DNA from: Nitrososphaerota archaeon
GTDB lineage: Archaea > Thermoproteota > Nitrososphaeria > Nitrososphaerales > JAPUIC01
NCBI GenBank assembly: GCA_027297425.1
Contig: JAPUIC010000128.1
Location: forward strand, 1 to 13,196
DNA length: 13,196 nt
Direction: 5' to 3'
Positions 7,034 through 13,106 of the stretch are shown piece by piece. Made by a program: the position numbers and the translations under genes. The notes beneath the pieces are model-generated. The model saw only the letters and a program-made list of their open reading frames with translations. It did not search any database and was not told where the DNA came from. The first letter of the stretch is position 1, and every line of letters starts with the position of its first letter.

Positions 7034-7858
7034 TTACTGACCTATCAACTCTAGTAATAGTTTCTCGGTTGGTTGGGTGTTGATACCCCTTTTTGAGAAG
7101 AAGTGGTTTATGTTGTTTAGGTCGCGTTCTAGGAAGCTCTTAGCTAATGGATGGGCTATGTGTACTCCAGAGCCAAAGTCGAATATTATGAGTTTATTCC
7201 GATATTTGAAGATATTAAACTCAGAGAGATCGGCGTGTATAATATGAGCTTTCCGATATAGTTTTTTCACATATGAGATTATTGTATTATAGTCCTTATC
7301 AATGACTCTCTTAACGTTTACTAATAATTCTGCATGATAACCATCTTCGCCAATAAATTCCATAATTAGGACGTTACGTTTTATTGCGAGGGGTTTTGGA
7401 ACATTGATACCGTTATTATAAGCGGTTAGGAGGTTTCGATATTCTTTTCTGGTCCAAAGCTCAATTAATTTTCTGTTATTCTTTGTTATATTTTTGAAAC
7501 GGGGATCTCCTTCAATATAGATAAGCCTTTTTCTAAACTCGGATGATACAACTAAATAGATCTTTACGGCAACGGATGTCCCATCGTTTTTGACCCCCCA
7601 GTATACACGTGCTTCCTTACCAGAATTGATAACCCCGTTAAGGTATGATAGGTTTTTCTCATTCATGAGATCATTAAGAGTAAGGAGGGATGTTTTATCA
7701 AAGACTTCCTCCATTATCTGGAAATCTCGAGTATCCTTAACCCGTATTTTGTATTCTTTATCATATCTCCTTAGTCTTTCGGTTACTTTTTTTTCTATCC
7801 TAGCATCTACATCCTCTACATCATCTATATCATCTATATCCTCAGAGAAGTTTTCCAT
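7034..7858 (-). CDS. rio1: RIO1-type serine/threonine kinase/ATPase
   Basis: Atypical protein kinase/ATPase of ribosome small-subunit maturation. Motifs over 274 residues: STGKEA-like nucleotide loop INSGKEARVY (77-86), ATP lysine K99 in AVK, catalytic loop HADLSEFN with D210 and N215, metal aspartate D227 in FDFGSG, and the RIO1 signature HPLAKSFLERDLNNINHFF (236-254). The GKEA loop points to RIO1 rather than RIO2. The first 20 residues are an acidic stretch (IDDIDDVEDVDA) encoded by a 9-bp DNA repeat. The ATG at 7858 is preceded by an AT-rich gap with a TATA-like element, so transcription may restart here within the cluster. The KH gene follows with no gap. Confidence 0.95.
   Translation of the reverse strand: MENFSEDIDDIDDVEDVDARIEKKVTERLRRYDKEYKIRVKDTRDFQIMEEVFDKTSLLTLNDLMNEKNLSYLNGVINSGKEARVYWGVKNDGTSVAVKIYLVVSSEFRKRLIYIEGDPRFKNITKNNRKLIELWTRKEYRNLLTAYNNGINVPKPLAIKRNVLIMEFIGEDGYHAELLVNVKRVIDKDYNTIISYVKKLYRKAHIIHADLSEFNIFKYRNKLIIFDFGSGVHIAHPLAKSFLERDLNNINHFFSKRGINTQPTEKLLLELIGQ
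7803..7847 (-). repeat. Degenerate 9-bp repeat at the 5' end of rio1
   Basis: Five 9-bp units; the two at 7821-7838 are identical (TCATCTATA) and the flanking ones differ at a few positions. They encode the three-residue acidic units IDD, IDD, VED, VDA at the RIO1 N-terminus. Confidence 0.8.
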
Positions 7859-7887
7859 TTAGCATCATGGGTTAGTGTTTTTAGAAG

Positions 7888-7899
7888 TTATTAATAATG
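7888..7899 (-). promoter_or_regulatory. TATA-like element upstream of rio1
   Basis: CATTATTAATAA on the - strand is centred about 35 bp before the RIO1 ATG, allowing a short leader. It lies in the only sizeable gap (76 bp) of the translation/topoisomerase cluster. Tentative. Confidence 0.4.
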
Positions 7900-7910
7900 A
7901 AGGTTTTTGA

Positions 7911-7928
7911 AGAATAGAATAGAATAGA
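7911..7928. repeat. AGAAT pentamer tandem repeat
   Basis: AGAAT three times plus AGA, 6 bp beyond the DUF424 stop. Read on the - strand it is a pyrimidine-rich TCTATTCTATTCTATTCT tract, which might help terminate the upstream transcript. Confidence 0.8.
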
Positions 7929-7934
7929 TTCATC

Positions 7935-8267
7935 TTATGCCCTAGGAAACTTGTATATCATTAGAAATGGTACTTTCTCTATTTTTTTAACTGCATTAGG
8001 AGAGGCAAGTTTCTCTAATAACACTTTATCTATAATTCGTTTACCAACTAGATTCGCCATCGGACATTTTCTTAGTAAATCAATTGCGTCCTGTCCACTC
8101 ATTAACTCATGACCAAAATAGTCCTTTGATATATGCATCTTCAGATTCTTAGATTGGACTGTCTTATCAAGAAGCTCTTCATCACAAATATTTACCATCC
8201 TCATACTTTGCCATGAGATGGTTTTAACTACAAAATTTTTTGGTGTCTGCTTATCCAACATCGTCAC
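7935..8267 (-). CDS. DUF424 domain protein
   Basis: A 110-residue protein of the archaeal DUF424 family, recognised from ICDEELLDK (27-35), the YFGHEL segment, MANLVGKRIIDKV and the closing VPFLMIYKF. Its molecular role is not established; in archaea it often lies beside translation-factor genes, as here. The GTG start at 8267 overlaps the aIF2-beta stop (GTGA), so the two are translationally coupled; an ATG two codons downstream (8261) is an alternative. The family's commonest closing motif has His in GVPH; here it is VPF. Confidence 0.85.
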   Translation of the reverse strand: MTMLDKQTPKNFVVKTISWQSMRMVNICDEELLDKTVQSKNLKMHISKDYFGHELMSGQDAIDLLRKCPMANLVGKRIIDKVLLEKLASPNAVKKIEKVPFLMIYKFPRA

Positions 8268-8686
8268 GAAAACTTGGCTGGAGATCTAGCCCCACATGCC
8301 TCGCAAACAAGGAATTGAAGTCTCTTTGACTTCTCTAGGTGGGTGTCTGGTCTTCCACATACCGGACAAATGACAGCAGCCTTGACATATCTCTCGAATA
8401 GAACTCTAAAGGAATCGGGATTTCTTCTTCCTATAAAGATCGCTCTATCCCCATCCATTGAAGCTGCTGTAGCTAATTCCTTCGCAAGGAATAAGAGGAC
8501 TTGATCAGGATCTCTCCTGAATGCTCTTGGATATTCCATAAAATTCCTCAAAAAGGTCTTGTTGCCAACCCATAACACCTGTGGTTTAGGAATTTCCAAT
8601 CTTTCCTCTTGAGGTTTCTCGGTTGAGGTACTAAGTTCAGATCTTAATTTTAGTAGCATTTCATCGTAATCAGGAAGTGGTACCAA
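8264..8686 (-). CDS. Translation initiation factor 2 subunit beta (aIF2-beta)
   Basis: Beta subunit of the archaeal eIF2 heterotrimer that brings initiator tRNA to the 30S subunit. The 140 residues match the family's size. The central alpha-beta domain includes RNFMEYPRAFRRDPDQVLLFLAKEL-type sequence at about 47-71 and IFIGRRNPDSFRVLFERYV at 83-101; the C-terminal zinc ribbon has C107/C110 (CPVCGRPDT) and C128/C131 (CEACG). The start is TTG; the frame stays open a further 18 codons upstream but holds no ATG, and LPDYDEMLLKL is the expected first helix. No ribosome site is seen and a TATA element lies about 32 bp upstream, so it is probably leaderless. Confidence 0.95.
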   Translation of the reverse strand: MVPLPDYDEMLLKLRSELSTSTEKPQEERLEIPKPQVLWVGNKTFLRNFMEYPRAFRRDPDQVLLFLAKELATAASMDGDRAIFIGRRNPDSFRVLFERYVKAAVICPVCGRPDTHLEKSKRLQFLVCEACGARSPAKFS

Positions 8687-8815
8687 GTATTTTTCAAAAT
8701 AAAATGACGAGTAGTTACTATTATATTCTTTGAACCATCATAACTATTGTCTAGTTTGAGCCGATTAATAAAACACTGTCAGATTTTATTATGGATTATA
8801 GCATAAGTGATCGTT
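8687..8815. promoter_or_regulatory. Divergent promoter region, aIF2-beta / phosphohexomutase
   Basis: 129 bp between two genes transcribed apart. On the - strand TATAAT near 8714-8722 is suitably placed for a nearly leaderless aIF2-beta mRNA. On the + strand ATTAATAAAA (8764-8773) would give a leader of about 20 bases carrying the ribosome site AAGTGATC (8805-8812). No strong palindrome was found. Confidence 0.5.
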
Positions 8816-10150
8816 ATGGTTATTTTATCAGCTTCTGGAATGCGGGGCATAGTAGGGGATGAGCTAGACCCAACCTATATTCTAAAAATCGTGAAAGTTT
8901 TTCTCAAGCTAATACGGAATGGACAGTGTGTCGTAGGCCATGATTCTAGACCATCTTCTATGATGCTATCAGAAGTTATTATTGCTGAACTCCTTTATGA
9001 AAAATACGATGTTCATAATTTAGGTATGATAACTACTCCAGCATTATCACATTATCTCCGGGATAAGGTTATTCCTGGTGGTATAATGATAACAGCTTCG
9101 CACAACCCGCCCAATTGGAATGGTGTTAAGTTCTTTTTGAAGGATGGTAGAGGCCCGAACTATGTAGAAAGCCGCGAACTAGTAGCAAACATGGAGCGTT
9201 TATCCTCTAAAAATTCAGTGGTTAGTAATGGGGTTTATGGATCAGTACTCGAAGCTCCTACTATACCATATAGTGACTCAATAATTATGTATGTTGGAAG
9301 AAATTCGTGTAAAGGTATCAAAGTTGCGTTGGACATCGGAGGAGGTTCTGGTTATTCGTTAATCCCAACAATATTTTCCGAAATAGGATGTGATATCATA
9401 TTAGTAAATGCAGATCCTGGGGATTTTCGTAGAGAACTCGATCCTACTGTAGATGCTCTATCCGAGCTACGTAAGGTTGTAATTGAAAAAGAGTGTGATG
9501 TTGGGTTTGCTTATGATTGTGATGGTGATAGGGTAGTGGTTGTAGATAATAGAGGCGTAAAAATGTCGAGTGACGCGACTTTATTCATGACTGTGGGTTA
9601 TCTATCTAATTTTGGTGGTATTAAGAATGTAATTGTTAGTGTAGATACTACATCTGCTGTAGAAAATGAGTTGTCGGCATCGGATCGACGGGTGATATAT
9701 TCAAAGGTAGGTGAAGCGAATGTTGTCCATGAACTTCTAAAACATCAGGGCCATATAGGAGGAGAAGGAAGTAGTGCTGGGGTTATAATCCCTGAGGTTT
9801 CTTTCTGTAGAGACGGGATATTAACATCTGCTCTTCTTTCTAGAGCTCTAGCTGAACGTTATAGTTTACAGAATTTAGTCTCTGGACTCTCTAATTATCA
9901 CCAAATAAGGAGAAAATTATCTTGTGATCGTAAGAAGGCAGTTGAAATTGTCGAACGTCTCTCGAAGTCTGAAAAGAATGTTGATTTAACTGATGGTGTA
10001 AAAATAAAAATCTCTAATGGATCTTGGGTTCTAATTAGACCATCTGGTACAGAACCGGTGTTAAGAATTTCCGTAGAAGCTTCCTCTCAGGAAGAGGCTA
10101 AATCGCTTATGTCAAGATATCTCGATTTATTTACGAAGTTGGGTTTATGA
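8816..10150 (+). CDS. Alpha-D-phosphohexomutase (phosphoglucosamine mutase/phosphomannomutase type)
   Basis: Moves phosphate between C6 and C1 of a hexose or aminohexose through a phosphoserine, feeding nucleotide-sugar synthesis. Numbered from ATG 8816 (444 residues): active serine S95 in TASHNPP, metal loop DCDGDR at 234-239, the sugar-binding loop GGEGSSAG near 320, and the phosphate-binding loop RPSGTEPVLR at 409-418. The N-terminal motif is SASGMRG where relatives have GTSGIRG. GGEGSSAG instead of GGEQSGH leaves the exact sugar open: GlmM and ManB/PGM both fit. GTG at 8807 is also possible, but AAGTGATC (8805-8812) sits properly before ATG 8816. The ThiL-like gene follows, its ribosome site overlapping this stop. 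Confidence 0.92.
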   Translation: MVILSASGMRGIVGDELDPTYILKIVKVFLKLIRNGQCVVGHDSRPSSMMLSEVIIAELLYEKYDVHNLGMITTPALSHYLRDKVIPGGIMITASHNPPNWNGVKFFLKDGRGPNYVESRELVANMERLSSKNSVVSNGVYGSVLEAPTIPYSDSIIMYVGRNSCKGIKVALDIGGGSGYSLIPTIFSEIGCDIILVNADPGDFRRELDPTVDALSELRKVVIEKECDVGFAYDCDGDRVVVVDNRGVKMSSDATLFMTVGYLSNFGGIKNVIVSVDTTSAVENELSASDRRVIYSKVGEANVVHELLKHQGHIGGEGSSAGVIIPEVSFCRDGILTSALLSRALAERYSLQNLVSGLSNYHQIRRKLSCDRKKAVEIVERLSKSEKNVDLTDGVKIKISNGSWVLIRPSGTEPVLRISVEASSQEEAKSLMSRYLDLFTKLGL

Positions 10151-10162
10151 GGTATTTTGGTC

Positions 10163-11128
10163 ATGGATGAAAAGGCTATTATTAATCTAATAATAAAAAA
10201 GGTCGGCCATCCTGCCTTTCCAATTTCAAAAATTGGTGATGATGTAGCAGTAATACCATTTGAAAAGCAATCGCTGGTTATCTCATCAGATATGCTAGTC
10301 TATAGCACCGATGTACCACCTGGTATGAATTATTCTCAGATTGCAAGAAAGAGTATTGTTATGAGTGTGAGCGATCTATCTTCAAAGGGCGTGATCCCAT
10401 ATGGGGTACTAGTCTCACTAGGAATAACGCGAAGTATGAAACGTTCTGATATTGAGAGCTTGATAGATGGTTTTAGCTCCGCATCTAATGATTTTGGTGT
10501 AAGAATTGTGGGAGGGGATGTAAATGAGACGTCTGAGTTAATCATTACATGTTCAATGTTTGGATTTTCTGATAGTATTGTAAAAAGGGGAGGTGCACAT
10601 CCAAATGAATCAGTTGTTGTCTCAGGTCCATTCGGATTACCTGCTTCGGGACTCAAGATACTTTTGGAGAGTGCGAAGGCTGATAAACGGTTTAAGATTA
10701 ATGCTTTAAACTCTCTTTATGTGCCTACTCCTCCATTCAAACTCGGGGTAGAGCTTCATAAGAGTGGTATTCCAACGTCAAGTATCGACTCAAGTGATGG
10801 GCTTGCGGTCTCATTATACGAGATTTCAGAACAGAGTGGTGTTTGTATTAGAATAGACAATATTCCAGTTCCAGATGGTTTGGTACAGTTTGCCAAAACG
10901 AATAATCTCGTTGCTGATGAACTTGTATTATATGGTGGTGAAGAATATGAAATTGTGTGGACTATACCTGATGAAAAATTCGGGTTAGCTAATCGAATAG
11001 CAAAACGGATGGGGAGACGGTTAATGCCAATTGGGCGTACATTATCAAAACCGACGGGTTCTGTATATCTTACGGATGGAGGAAAAAATAAGAGGGTAGA
11101 AAGAAGAGGTTGGATGCATCTTAACTAA
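10163..11128 (+). CDS. thiL: Thiamine-monophosphate kinase (ThiL-like, AIRS/PurM superfamily)
   Basis: Expected to phosphorylate thiamine monophosphate to the diphosphate cofactor with ATP. ThiL landmarks are all present in order: GDDVAVI near the N-terminus, SSDMLVYSTDVP, the MSVSDLSSKG helix, GGDVNET, a SGPFG loop, the IDSSDGL metal motif, LYGGEEYEIVW and the closing IGRT. Length (321 residues) is typical. GAGGT at 10149-10153, overlapping the previous stop, is better spaced for ATG 10163 than for the TTG at 10157, so I use the ATG. The loop SSDMLVYSTDVPP differs from the bacterial DMLVEGVHF, and relatives such as other PurM-like kinases cannot be fully excluded. It is probably co-transcribed with the mutase; no metabolic link is obvious. 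Confidence 0.87.
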   Translation: MDEKAIINLIIKKVGHPAFPISKIGDDVAVIPFEKQSLVISSDMLVYSTDVPPGMNYSQIARKSIVMSVSDLSSKGVIPYGVLVSLGITRSMKRSDIESLIDGFSSASNDFGVRIVGGDVNETSELIITCSMFGFSDSIVKRGGAHPNESVVVSGPFGLPASGLKILLESAKADKRFKINALNSLYVPTPPFKLGVELHKSGIPTSSIDSSDGLAVSLYEISEQSGVCIRIDNIPVPDGLVQFAKTNNLVADELVLYGGEEYEIVWTIPDEKFGLANRIAKRMGRRLMPIGRTLSKPTGSVYLTDGGKNKRVERRGWMHLN

Positions 11129-11137
11129 TTGTATGAA

Positions 11138-11152
11138 TTATTAATTAATATT
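11138..11152 (+). promoter_or_regulatory. TATA-like element before the 105-residue orphan gene
   Basis: TATTAATTAATATT-type sequence starts 10 bp after the thiL stop and lies about 40 bp before the GTG at 11185, leaving room for a short leader with GAGGCTGAG (11166-11174) as a ribosome site. Confidence 0.4.
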
Positions 11153-11184
11153 AGGAAAGAATAGAGAGGCTGAGTTATTGTAAA

Positions 11185-11502
11185 GTGGGTCGTAAAATAT
11201 TCAATTTAGAAGTAGTCACTTGTTTTAGAAGCATGAAAGGTGGGGGTAATTTATCAATAGATCTATCAATAGGTAATCCAATGACTAATCCGCCAAAAAA
11301 TACGAAACTTAAATCAGATATTTTTGACGTAGAATTTAGAAACTTAGCTAATGGAAATCTGTATAGTTGTGAAGTTAAAAAACACTATAAGATCGGAGAT
11401 CTTCAGAAGGTAATGCTGGCATCGTTTCTTGAAAGATTGTCTTCATCAATATCTCTTGTTGAAAAAATATCAAGGAAGAAACTCCACGTGGTATTTCTCT
11501 AG
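11185..11502 (+). CDS. Hypothetical protein, 105 residues
   Basis: I do not recognise this protein. It starts with GTG at 11185; GAGGCTGAG at 11166-11174 resembles a ribosome site but is 10 bases away, a little far. The predicted fold is mixed: beta strands early (FNLEVVTCF, LSIDLSIG), a central beta pair (FDVEFRNLANGNLYSCEV), then helices (GDLQKVMLASFLERLSSSISLVEKI) and a basic end (SRKKLHVVFL). No signal peptide, membrane segment or metal motif. Base composition and codon use are like the neighbours, and a hairpin and a T run follow its stop, which favour a real gene. It could be a lineage-specific protein; function is unknown. Confidence 0.55.
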   Translation: MGRKIFNLEVVTCFRSMKGGGNLSIDLSIGNPMTNPPKNTKLKSDIFDVEFRNLANGNLYSCEVKKHYKIGDLQKVMLASFLERLSSSISLVEKISRKKLHVVFL

Positions 11503-11509
11503 AAGATAG

Positions 11510-11530
11510 TATTAGGTACGATGCCTAATA
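11510..11530 (+). other. Hairpin after the orphan gene
   Basis: TATTAGG (11510-11516) and CCTAATA (11524-11530) are perfect complements around a 7-base loop, 7 bp after the stop at 11502. A T7 run follows about 25 bp later. Probably an RNA hairpin at the 3' end of the transcript. Confidence 0.6.
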
Positions 11531-11555
11531 TATTGCTGTAGATGATTTATGTCTC

Positions 11556-11574
11556 TTTTTTTCACAGAAAAAAA
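11556..11574. terminator. Bidirectional oligo-T terminator
   Basis: TTTTTTTC (11556-11563) and GAAAAAAA (11567-11574) form an 8-bp inverted repeat with a 3-base spacer. It gives T7 on the + strand after the orphan gene and T7 on the - strand immediately after the propeller stop, so it can end both converging transcripts. Confidence 0.7.
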
Positions 11575-12621
11575 TTAATGCTGTTGCATTCCTTCTCCAA
11601 CATAAACTACCTGCTGAACTTTCATACCTATGTGTAGTGGACTTGAAGTAAGTTCTTCATTATCTATTATGTCAACACTTTGTGTACCAGATGAAGGAAT
11701 GAAAAGTTCCTTTGAACTCATAGAACCAGATCTATGAATATGCTGTTGTCCTTCAGGTATTATTATGTTCCCAATTGGGATAGTCTTTATTTCCTTCATT
11801 TCGTCTAAATCTAGAACCGAGATATTAGAACTCTTGACGTTAACCACATATACAATTCTTTTATTGTTTCTATAATTGAAAAATATATGATCGGGATCTC
11901 CTGAACATTGAATCTTACCTATAACTTCGTCAGAAAGTGCGTCAATAACAACCACCCTCTCATCCTCTCTTTGTGGGGAGATTAGCGTCTTTCCATCGTC
12001 TGAAATAAAGAGGTCATTACTTCCTTCGAGTTCCTTTATCACTGTATCAGTTTTAGGATCTATAACTGCTACGTTGCCTAAGCCTGAAGTAATGTATGCA
12101 TGTTTACTAGCAGTTGAGTAAGCTTTAGCATGAGAATGTCCAGAGGTTTTGATTGACCCTATTGATTTTTTGTTTATAATATCGATTATATGCACGGCTG
12201 AATCAATAGCATTGGTTGCGTATGCTTTTGAACCCATTTCAGGATGAACAAGGAGTTTACCATGTCCTTTTCCTGTAAAGGATGCGGTAACTTTCCCCGT
12301 TACGGATAAGTTAGCTATGTCAATAACGTAAAATGTTCCTTCGACATCGGAATGTGTCCAAACTTCATTCCCGTTTGGTGTAAGATACATATGAACGGGG
12401 GCCTTCCCAACGGGTAATTTTGAAATTACCTCATTTTTCTCTAAATCAAGAACTACAACCTGACTACCACGTGGATCGTTTATGAAGATTTTTTTGTGAT
12501 CTGGTGATACTATCCCATCCAAGTAAGCATGACCAGGCTCATCTATAGTTCTAATCACTTTCCGTTCGTTTACATCCACAACAGCTATGCCTTCTGGTGC
12601 AAAACAGTATAGAGAATTCAT
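11575..12621 (-). CDS. YVTN-type beta-propeller protein with repeated channel-side histidines
   Basis: 348 residues built from about 42-residue YVTN/YncE-like repeats with the pattern VVVxD-K-T-I-x-V-G-x-x-P. By eye I count seven to eight blades, the last closed by joining the N-terminus (SLYCFAPEGIAVVDV) to the C-terminus. At the start of the innermost strand of most blades, where YVTN repeats usually have a small or hydrophobic residue, stands a histidine: H31, H77, H120, H164, H245 and H294/H296; one blade has Asn/Asp (202-203) and the closing one Gln (337). No signal peptide or membrane anchor is seen, so it is predicted cytoplasmic. The ATG has a TATA box (12645-12658) about 29 bp upstream and no ribosome site, so the mRNA is likely leaderless. 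Function unknown; relatives include heme d1 and lactonase-type propellers. Confidence 0.85.
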   Translation of the reverse strand: MNSLYCFAPEGIAVVDVNERKVIRTIDEPGHAYLDGIVSPDHKKIFINDPRGSQVVVLDLEKNEVISKLPVGKAPVHMYLTPNGNEVWTHSDVEGTFYVIDIANLSVTGKVTASFTGKGHGKLLVHPEMGSKAYATNAIDSAVHIIDIINKKSIGSIKTSGHSHAKAYSTASKHAYITSGLGNVAVIDPKTDTVIKELEGSNDLFISDDGKTLISPQREDERVVVIDALSDEVIGKIQCSGDPDHIFFNYRNNKRIVYVVNVKSSNISVLDLDEMKEIKTIPIGNIIIPEGQQHIHRSGSMSSKELFIPSSGTQSVDIIDNEELTSSPLHIGMKVQQVVYVGEGMQQH

Positions 12622-12644
12622 AAGTAAGTTTGGTTCCGGAGTGG

Positions 12645-12658
12645 CTATATTAAATATT
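12645..12658 (-). promoter_or_regulatory. TATA box of the propeller gene
   Basis: ATATTTAATATAG on the - strand is centred about 29 bp before the ATG at 12621, preceded by an AAAGGGGAAC purine stretch (about 12659-12668) in the place of a TFB-recognition element. No ribosome site lies between it and the ATG. Confidence 0.6.
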
Positions 12659-12666
12659 GTTCCCCT

Positions 12667-12682
12667 TTAAGCAACTGCTTAA
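12667..12682. promoter_or_regulatory. 16-bp palindrome in the divergent promoter (candidate operator)
   Basis: TTAAGCA (12667-12673) and TGCTTAA (12676-12682) are perfect inverted repeats separated by AC. The site lies upstream of the propeller TATA box and ahead of the zinc-ribbon start, so a dimeric regulator bound there could control both genes. Confidence 0.55.
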
Positions 12683-12716
12683 TAGATTGGTTTGACTATA
12701 TCGAACGTGGTAATTC

Positions 12717-12866
12717 TTGAAAGTTAAATGTCCCAAGTGCTCATCTACTGATGCTGAGTTAGAAGAATATTATGGAGTAGTAGAGTGTAAGAATTGTGGG
12801 ATGAAGGTAAGTTATTCTGAATATCTGGATAAAAGATCTCTTAATGATATTGTGGGTAATCGTTAG
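12717..12866 (+). CDS. Small zinc-ribbon protein, 49 residues
   Basis: A short frame starting with TTG at 12717 and ending at TAG 12864-12866. It encodes two zinc-knuckle pairs, CPKC (C5, C8) and CKNCG (C24, C27), 15 residues apart, the spacing of a TFIIB-type zinc ribbon. The rest is a short acidic linker (DAELEEYYGVVE) and a helical tail (YSEYLDKRSLNDIVGNR). The precise CxxC-x15-CxxC pattern makes a chance frame unlikely despite the size. The ribosome site is weak (GTGGT). It is divergent from the propeller gene across 95 bp, sharing a promoter region. It may bind RNA, DNA or a protein partner; nothing shows which. Confidence 0.72.
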   Translation: MKVKCPKCSSTDAELEEYYGVVECKNCGMKVSYSEYLDKRSLNDIVGNR

Positions 12867-13070
12867 AAACTAATAGCTATTTGGCATTAGATTATTGGAT
12901 ATATGTTCACCGTTAGAATTTGATTATTTTCATCGAGTTTTTATTCGGCTAGATTTACAATGTAGTAAGGGGAGACGTGGTAAATATTATATGGTGTCAT
13001 GAATGATGGTTTTAAAAATAAATGCTATTTTATTGTTTTTTAGATAGATTTTCATAGGTAATATCAATGC
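12867..13070. other. Intergenic stretch, no recognisable gene
   Basis: About 200 bp of AT-rich sequence after the zinc-ribbon stop. All + strand ATG frames close within 15 codons, and no tRNA-like cloverleaf or snoRNA box pair was found. AAATATTATATGG (about 12978-12990) is TATA-like but no gene starts after it. It may hold the zinc-ribbon 3' end and upstream control of the next gene. Confidence 0.5.
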
Positions 13071-13080
13071 TTATATATAT
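13071..13080 (+). promoter_or_regulatory. Strong TATA box of the DUF5679 gene
   Basis: TTATATATAT is the best match to an archaeal TATA box in the window, centred about 31 bp before the ATG at 13107. It predicts a start of transcription near 13100-13104 and a leader of only a few bases. Confidence 0.7.
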
Positions 13081-13085
13081 GCTAA

Positions 13086-13103
13086 GTCGATCAAGAGATC
13101 GAC
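13086..13103. promoter_or_regulatory. Perfect 7-bp inverted repeat between TATA box and ATG
   Basis: GTCGATC (13086-13092), AAGA, GATCGAC (13097-13103). It occupies the region from the TATA box to the expected start of transcription, 3 bp before the ATG, where a bound repressor would block RNA polymerase. If transcription starts earlier it would instead be a 5' hairpin. Confidence 0.6.
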
Positions 13104-13106
13104 AAC

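Noticed and set aside
7590..7862. 90-codon frame on the + strand, Ser-rich
   Set aside because: Antisense to the RIO1 kinase; the serine richness is the mirror of the acidic Asp repeat.
10336..10656. 106-codon frame on the - strand
   Set aside because: Antisense to the ThiL-like gene, which has all its family motifs.
11575..12621. Nitrous oxide reductase or cytochrome cd1
   Set aside because: No CuA domain, no heme CxxCH motif, no export signal, and much shorter; only the channel-histidine idea is shared.
12990..13040. Possible C/D-box small RNA (AATGATGG resembling a C box)
   Set aside because: No D box (CTGA) follows at a suitable distance and no second box pair is present.
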